In this document: piece after piece, positions 6,604 to 9,802 of the stretch
How the letters are laid out: every line of letters begins with the position of its first letter
Numbering within the stretch: position 1 is the first letter of the stretch
From: Maribacter sp.
GTDB taxonomy: Bacteria; Bacteroidota; Bacteroidia; Flavobacteriales; Flavobacteriaceae
Direction of reading: 5' to 3'
Assembly (NCBI GenBank): GCA_018679695.1
Contig: JAHHKH010000146.1
Location: forward strand, 1-9,802
DNA: 9,802 nucleotides
Program-made: the position numbers and the translations under genes
The notes under the pieces: generated by a model
The model's database searches: none
What the model saw: only the letters and a program-made list of their open reading frames with translations
Told to the model about the DNA's origin: nothing

Positions 6604-7851
6604 ATGGTGCTTAACAAAACTGTATTTATGCCAAAATTAGGACTGCTTTGTATGTTATGGCTTTTGAGCTTATCATGTGATAATACCAAGGATCCCGTCC
6701 TAAGGGAAGGGATTTGGGTGGCTGAATTGGAAGTTCAGGATAATGAGATCTTACCATTTAATTTTGACTTGAAAAAAATTGATCAAGAGCATTATGCTAT
6801 GGAAATATACAATGCCGAAGAAGTTATTGAAGTTGATGAAGTGGAAATAAAAAATGACTCGATTATAATCAGAACACCGGTATTTGAAGGTTATATTGCA
6901 GCAACATTCACCGATTCAACCATAAAAGGTGAATTCATTAAGGAGAGTTTAGACCGTATTGTCCCGTTCAGCGCCACATTTGGCCAAAGGGATCGTTTTA
7001 TCGCCAAACAAGAACCACAAGTAAATGTTTCAGGAATTTGGCGAACAGAATTTAGTCCCGATACCGAGGATAGTTATTTAGGCAAGGGAATTTTTACACA
7101 AAACGGCACTAAGGTCACAGGTACGTTCAGGACAACAACCGGTGATTATCGCTTTTTGGAAGGAATATTGGATGGGGATGTAATGAAAATATCAGCTTTT
7201 GATGGTGCACATGCGTTTTTGTTTACAGCTAAGGTTACCGATAGCAGTCTGGTAGGAACCTTTTATTCTGGAAATCATTTTCAAGAACCTTTCATTGCCA
7301 AGCGAAATGAAAGCTTTGAGTTGCCGGAAGCTGATTCATTGACTTTTCTCAAACCGGGTTATGGGAATTTGGCCTTTTCTTTCCCAGATGCCAATGGCGC
7401 TATGGTATCCTTGAATGACGCCCAATTTAAAGACAAGGCCGTTATTGTCCAAATTATGGGTACATGGTGCCCTAATTGCTTGGATGAAACAAAGTTCTTG
7501 GTCAACTATTTAAAAAATAATCCAGGACTCGATATAGCAGTTGTGGCTTTGGCCTTTGAGTATGCCAAAACAGAGGAAAAAGCTTTCAACAGTATTAAGC
7601 GATTAACATCTGCAATAGGGGTAGAATATCCGGTCTTATTGGCACAATTTGGAACTTCAAGTAAAAGTAAAGCCCAAGAAAAGTTGCCCATGCTGAATCA
7701 TGTACTTTCTTACCCAACGACAATTTTCATAGATAAAAAAGGTGCGGTTAGAAAAATACATACCGGATTCAATGGTCCTGCGACCGGCTCTAAATATGAG
7801 CTGTTCAAAGATGAATTTGATGCTTATGTAAAGCTATTGGTCAGTGAATAA
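6604..7851 (+). CDS. TlpA/ResA-like thioredoxin-fold lipoprotein
   Basis: A 415-residue envelope protein, probably a thiol-disulfide oxidoreductase. The N-terminus is a hydrophobic signal ending in LLSLSC, with Cys25 the likely lipidation site. The C-terminal half (about 255-415) is a TlpA-type thioredoxin fold, with active site GTWCPNC (Cys289 and Cys292), a long helical insertion, and the cis-proline segment SYPTTIFIDKKG (369-380, Pro371). This couples to reduction or repair of periplasmic disulfides in known TlpA/ResA proteins; the partner here is unknown. The N-terminal half contains two similar beta-rich units, 36-128 and 144-235, each beginning G-I-W and ending with D-S-x-x-x-G-x-F then P-F-x-A. 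The start is uncertain: the ATG at 6628 (residue 9) gives a more typical short signal (MPKLGLLCMLWLL) and fits the -7 element better. A GTGCTTA direct repeat (6594-6600, 6607-6613) spans the upstream ATG. The 3' end faces leuB across 13 bp. Confidence 0.9.
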   Translation: MVLNKTVFMPKLGLLCMLWLLSLSCDNTKDPVLREGIWVAELEVQDNEILPFNFDLKKIDQEHYAMEIYNAEEVIEVDEVEIKNDSIIIRTPVFEGYIAATFTDSTIKGEFIKESLDRIVPFSATFGQRDRFIAKQEPQVNVSGIWRTEFSPDTEDSYLGKGIFTQNGTKVTGTFRTTTGDYRFLEGILDGDVMKISAFDGAHAFLFTAKVTDSSLVGTFYSGNHFQEPFIAKRNESFELPEADSLTFLKPGYGNLAFSFPDANGAMVSLNDAQFKDKAVIVQIMGTWCPNCLDETKFLVNYLKNNPGLDIAVVALAFEYAKTEEKAFNSIKRLTSAIGVEYPVLLAQFGTSSKSKAQEKLPMLNHVLSYPTTIFIDKKGAVRKIHTGFNGPATGSKYELFKDEFDAYVKLLVSE

Positions 7852-7864
7852 ATAGTGTGGAACC

Positions 7865-8983
7865 CTAGATAATAGTTGATTTACCTAATCCAATATTTTC
7901 ATCATTGATATTTAGATTATCATCAGTATCAACAATGTTTTGGGCTATAAAATCCCCAACATTTTCGGTGCCATATTTAGTACTTCCCATAATGTCCATG
8001 GTGACAATATTTTTTCTGAACGATTTATGAACTGCGGCGACCACGGCATCAAATTCCTCATTAAGTCCAAAATGTTCCAGAAGTAAGGCTCCACTTAGAA
8101 TTGCTGCAACAGGGTTGGCAATATCCTTGTCTTTTGCTTGGGGATAAGAACCGTGTATAGGGCCAAACATAGCATTCTCGGTGCCTATTGAAGCTGATGG
8201 CAGCAAACCTGAAGATCCAATAAGTACATTACACTGTGCGGAAAGTATATCCCCGAACATATTTTCAGTTAGGATTACATCGAAAATTGTGGGATTCAAG
8301 GACATCAACATCGATGCATTGTCTATATACATGCAGTCAAATTCAACATCAGGATAGCTTTCAGCAATGTTTGTCACAACTCTGCGCCACAATCTTGAAG
8401 TTTCCAATACATGCGCCTTATCTACCAAGGTGAGCTTGCCCCTTCTTTTTTTTGCTGCTTTGAATGCCATATGGGCTACTCGGCTGATTTCTTTTTCGGT
8501 GTATCTGCACAAGTCGGTGGCTACAGTACCATCTTCACTTAAACTTTTCCCTCCATAATAGATACCGCTCGTAAGTTCACGATATATAACCAAATCGGTT
8601 CCAGATATCACTTCTTTTTTTATTGGGGAATTATGCACCAAGGCAGGAAAAACCTTTATAGGCCTAATATTAGCAAACAAATCAAGCGCCTTACGTAAAT
8701 ATAACAATCCGTCTTCGGGACGTACTTTGGCCTCGGGCTTATTGTCATATTCCTCCGTTCCGATTGCACCGAATAAAATAGCATCGGATGCTCGACATAA
8801 TTCAAGGGTTTCTTCGGGAATGGGACTACCCATCTTTTCCATTGCAGAAGCCCCTATCAAACCCTCGGTAAAGGTAAAATCATGCCCAAAATTATCCTCT
8901 ACAGCCTGTAGGCATTTTTCGGCCTGCGTAATCACCTCTGGTCCAATACCATCTCCGCCTAAAATTGCAATCTTCAGCTGCAT
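7865..8983 (-). CDS. leuB: 3-isopropylmalate dehydrogenase (LeuB) with atypical active-site residues
   Basis: Oxidative decarboxylation of 3-isopropylmalate to 2-oxoisocaproate, the third dedicated step of leucine synthesis, cytoplasmic and NAD-dependent. At 372 residues it has normal length. Family motifs present: GGDGIGPEV (9-17); LRK...NIRP (96-98, 105-108) and YREL (134-137), with substrate Arg97, Arg107 and Arg135; GIYYG (140-144) with catalytic Tyr142; VDKA (187-190) with Lys189; YIDNA (219-223) with metal ligand Asp221; NMFGDIL (241-247) with Asp245; and HGSYPQ...IANP (278-283, 288-291). Oddities: the usual SDE after GDIL reads SAQ, so the second Asp ligand is Ala249; FEPIHG reads FGPIHG (Gly274); DKAN reads DKAH (His191). 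The start ATG abuts leuA's stop (TAAATG), implying translational coupling. The C-terminal tail (DENIGLGKSTII) resembles Flavobacteriaceae LeuB as I recall it. The family is secure; full activity is less so. Confidence 0.92.
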   Translation of the reverse strand: MQLKIAILGGDGIGPEVITQAEKCLQAVEDNFGHDFTFTEGLIGASAMEKMGSPIPEETLELCRASDAILFGAIGTEEYDNKPEAKVRPEDGLLYLRKALDLFANIRPIKVFPALVHNSPIKKEVISGTDLVIYRELTSGIYYGGKSLSEDGTVATDLCRYTEKEISRVAHMAFKAAKKRRGKLTLVDKAHVLETSRLWRRVVTNIAESYPDVEFDCMYIDNASMLMSLNPTIFDVILTENMFGDILSAQCNVLIGSSGLLPSASIGTENAMFGPIHGSYPQAKDKDIANPVAAILSGALLLEHFGLNEEFDAVVAAVHKSFRKNIVTMDIMGSTKYGTENVGDFIAQNIVDTDDNLNINDENIGLGKSTII

Positions 8984-9802
8984 TTAAGAAACACTTTCTA
9001 TTTTCACCTTGCTTGTTTCAATAATTTCATGAATATCCTCATCCATTACTTCTTTCTTCACGTCTGCATATTTTAAGAATTCTTGGTAGACTGCATCTAA
9101 TTGGACTTTCGTTAACTCATAACCTACTTTTTTAGCCCGATAAGCCAATGCGGCTCTACCACTTCTCGCAGTAAGCACAATCGAGGATTCATTTACACCT
9201 ACATCCAAAGGGTCTATGATTTCATAGGTCCCCCTATTTTTTATAACACCATCCTGATGTATTCCTGAGCTATGCGCAAAGGCGTTTGCTCCTACTATCG
9301 CCTTGTTTGGCTGTACCATCATCCCCATTTTTTCAGAAACCATTTGGCTGGTATCATAAAGCAATTTACTATTGATATTAGTATCTAACTCCAAATAGGG
9401 GTGTTGTCTTAAGATCATTACGACCTCTTCCAATGAGGTATTACCGGCACGTTCACCTAATCCATTGATTGTACATTCAATCTGTCTTGCCCCATTAATT
9501 ACCCCGGATATCGAATTGGCGGTAGCCAAACCCAAATCGTTATGGCAATGACAAGAGAGAATTGCCTTATGAATACCAGTAACATTTTCCTTGAGGTACT
9601 TCATTTTCGACCCATATTCCTCTGGCAAGCAATATCCCGTTGTATCAGGAATATTTAGAACCGTGGCACCAGCCTTAATGACCTCCTCGCAAATTTTTGC
9701 CAAGAAATCATTATCGGTTCTTCCTGCATCCTCTGCGTAAAACTCCACATCCTCCACAAAGGTTTTGGCATACTTTACGGCACCTACAGCCCGTTCTATA
9801 AT
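8984..9802 (-). CDS. leuA: 2-isopropylmalate synthase (LeuA), 5' partial, short form
   Basis: Condenses acetyl-CoA with 2-oxoisovalerate, the committed step of leucine synthesis. The frame runs to the right edge: before the GTG at 9757 it continues in-frame as IIERAVGAVKYAKTF, which is typical LeuA sequence, so the start lies outside; about 272 residues are visible. Counting from that GTG, key motifs are FYAEDAGRTDNDFL (6-19), NIPDTTGY (35-42), SCHCHNDLGLATANS (68-82) with metal ligands His70 and His72, NGLGERAGN (98-106), and the AHSSGIHQDG (161-170) substrate-side segment. The protein ends about 55 residues after ARSGRAAL, so the C-terminal LeuA_dimer allosteric domain, about 130 residues in the E. 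coli type, is absent. The final stop is clean and the next gene starts immediately, which argues for a natural short form as in other flavobacteria (from memory) rather than a frameshift. leuB follows with no gap. Confidence 0.95.
   Translation of the reverse strand: MIERAVGAVKYAKTFVEDVEFYAEDAGRTDNDFLAKICEEVIKAGATVLNIPDTTGYCLPEEYGSKMKYLKENVTGIHKAILSCHCHNDLGLATANSISGVINGARQIECTINGLGERAGNTSLEEVVMILRQHPYLELDTNINSKLLYDTSQMVSEKMGMMVQPNKAIVGANAFAHSSGIHQDGVIKNRGTYEIIDPLDVGVNESSIVLTARSGRAALAYRAKKVGYELTKVQLDAVYQEFLKYADVKKEVMDEDIHEIIETSKVKIESVS

Noticed and set aside
8227..8256. leuB as a pseudogene because of the changed metal-binding motif
   Set aside because: The frame is intact over the full 372 residues, and most other catalytic residues and the C-terminal motif are kept; substitutions alone do not make a pseudogene.
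9755..9757. GTG as the start codon of leuA
   Set aside because: The frame continues upstream to the window end with typical LeuA sequence (AVKYAKTFVEDVEFYAEDAG), so the gene is truncated by the window.
1..9802. CRISPR arrays, tRNA or rRNA genes, insertion sequences, phage or defence genes
   Set aside because: I saw no regularly spaced repeats, no tRNA cloverleaf-like sequence in the intergenic regions, and no transposase, integrase or defence-type proteins; coding sequence fills nearly the whole window.

Overview
This window looks like an ordinary chromosomal segment from a member of the Bacteroidota, most likely Flavobacteriaceae. The evidence is AT-rich sequence, starts without Shine-Dalgarno motifs, TAnnTTTG-like -7 promoter elements, Cys-anchored lipoproteins with acidic residues after the lipobox, a short LeuA without its regulatory domain, and a YbiT-type ABC-F ATPase of a kind I recall from this phylum. 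The taxonomic call is inference; no rRNA gene is present.

Layout, left to right: the 3' part of an ABC-F translation-associated ATPase (+, cut by the left edge); a lipoprotein with beta-propeller-like repeats (+); an uncharacterised protein with two C-terminal membrane segments (-); a divergent intergenic region of about 200 bp; an exported FAS1 (fasciclin) protein (+); pheT, the phenylalanyl-tRNA synthetase beta chain (-); a second divergent region of about 107 bp carrying a perfect 16-bp palindrome; a TlpA/thioredoxin-like lipoprotein with a duplicated N-terminal beta domain (+); leuB (-); and leuA (-, cut by the right edge). Coding density is very high. The three convergent gene pairs are separated by 11, -9 and 13 bp and have no visible terminator hairpins.

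Functionally, leuA-leuB is the end of a leucine biosynthesis operon read right to left, with leuA's stop codon directly abutting leuB's start. pheT and the ABC-F protein are translation-related housekeeping genes. The lipoproteins and the FAS1 protein act in the cell envelope. No common system ties all these genes together.

I found no mobile element, CRISPR array, RNA gene or defence-like cassette. The points most worth a second look are: LeuB has non-consensus residues at three positions normally conserved in the family, including a metal ligand; the ABC-F protein has both halves of one composite ATP site degenerate while the other site's signature is intact; a perfect palindrome lies inside the proposed pheT promoter; and the thioredoxin lipoprotein carries an internal domain duplication.
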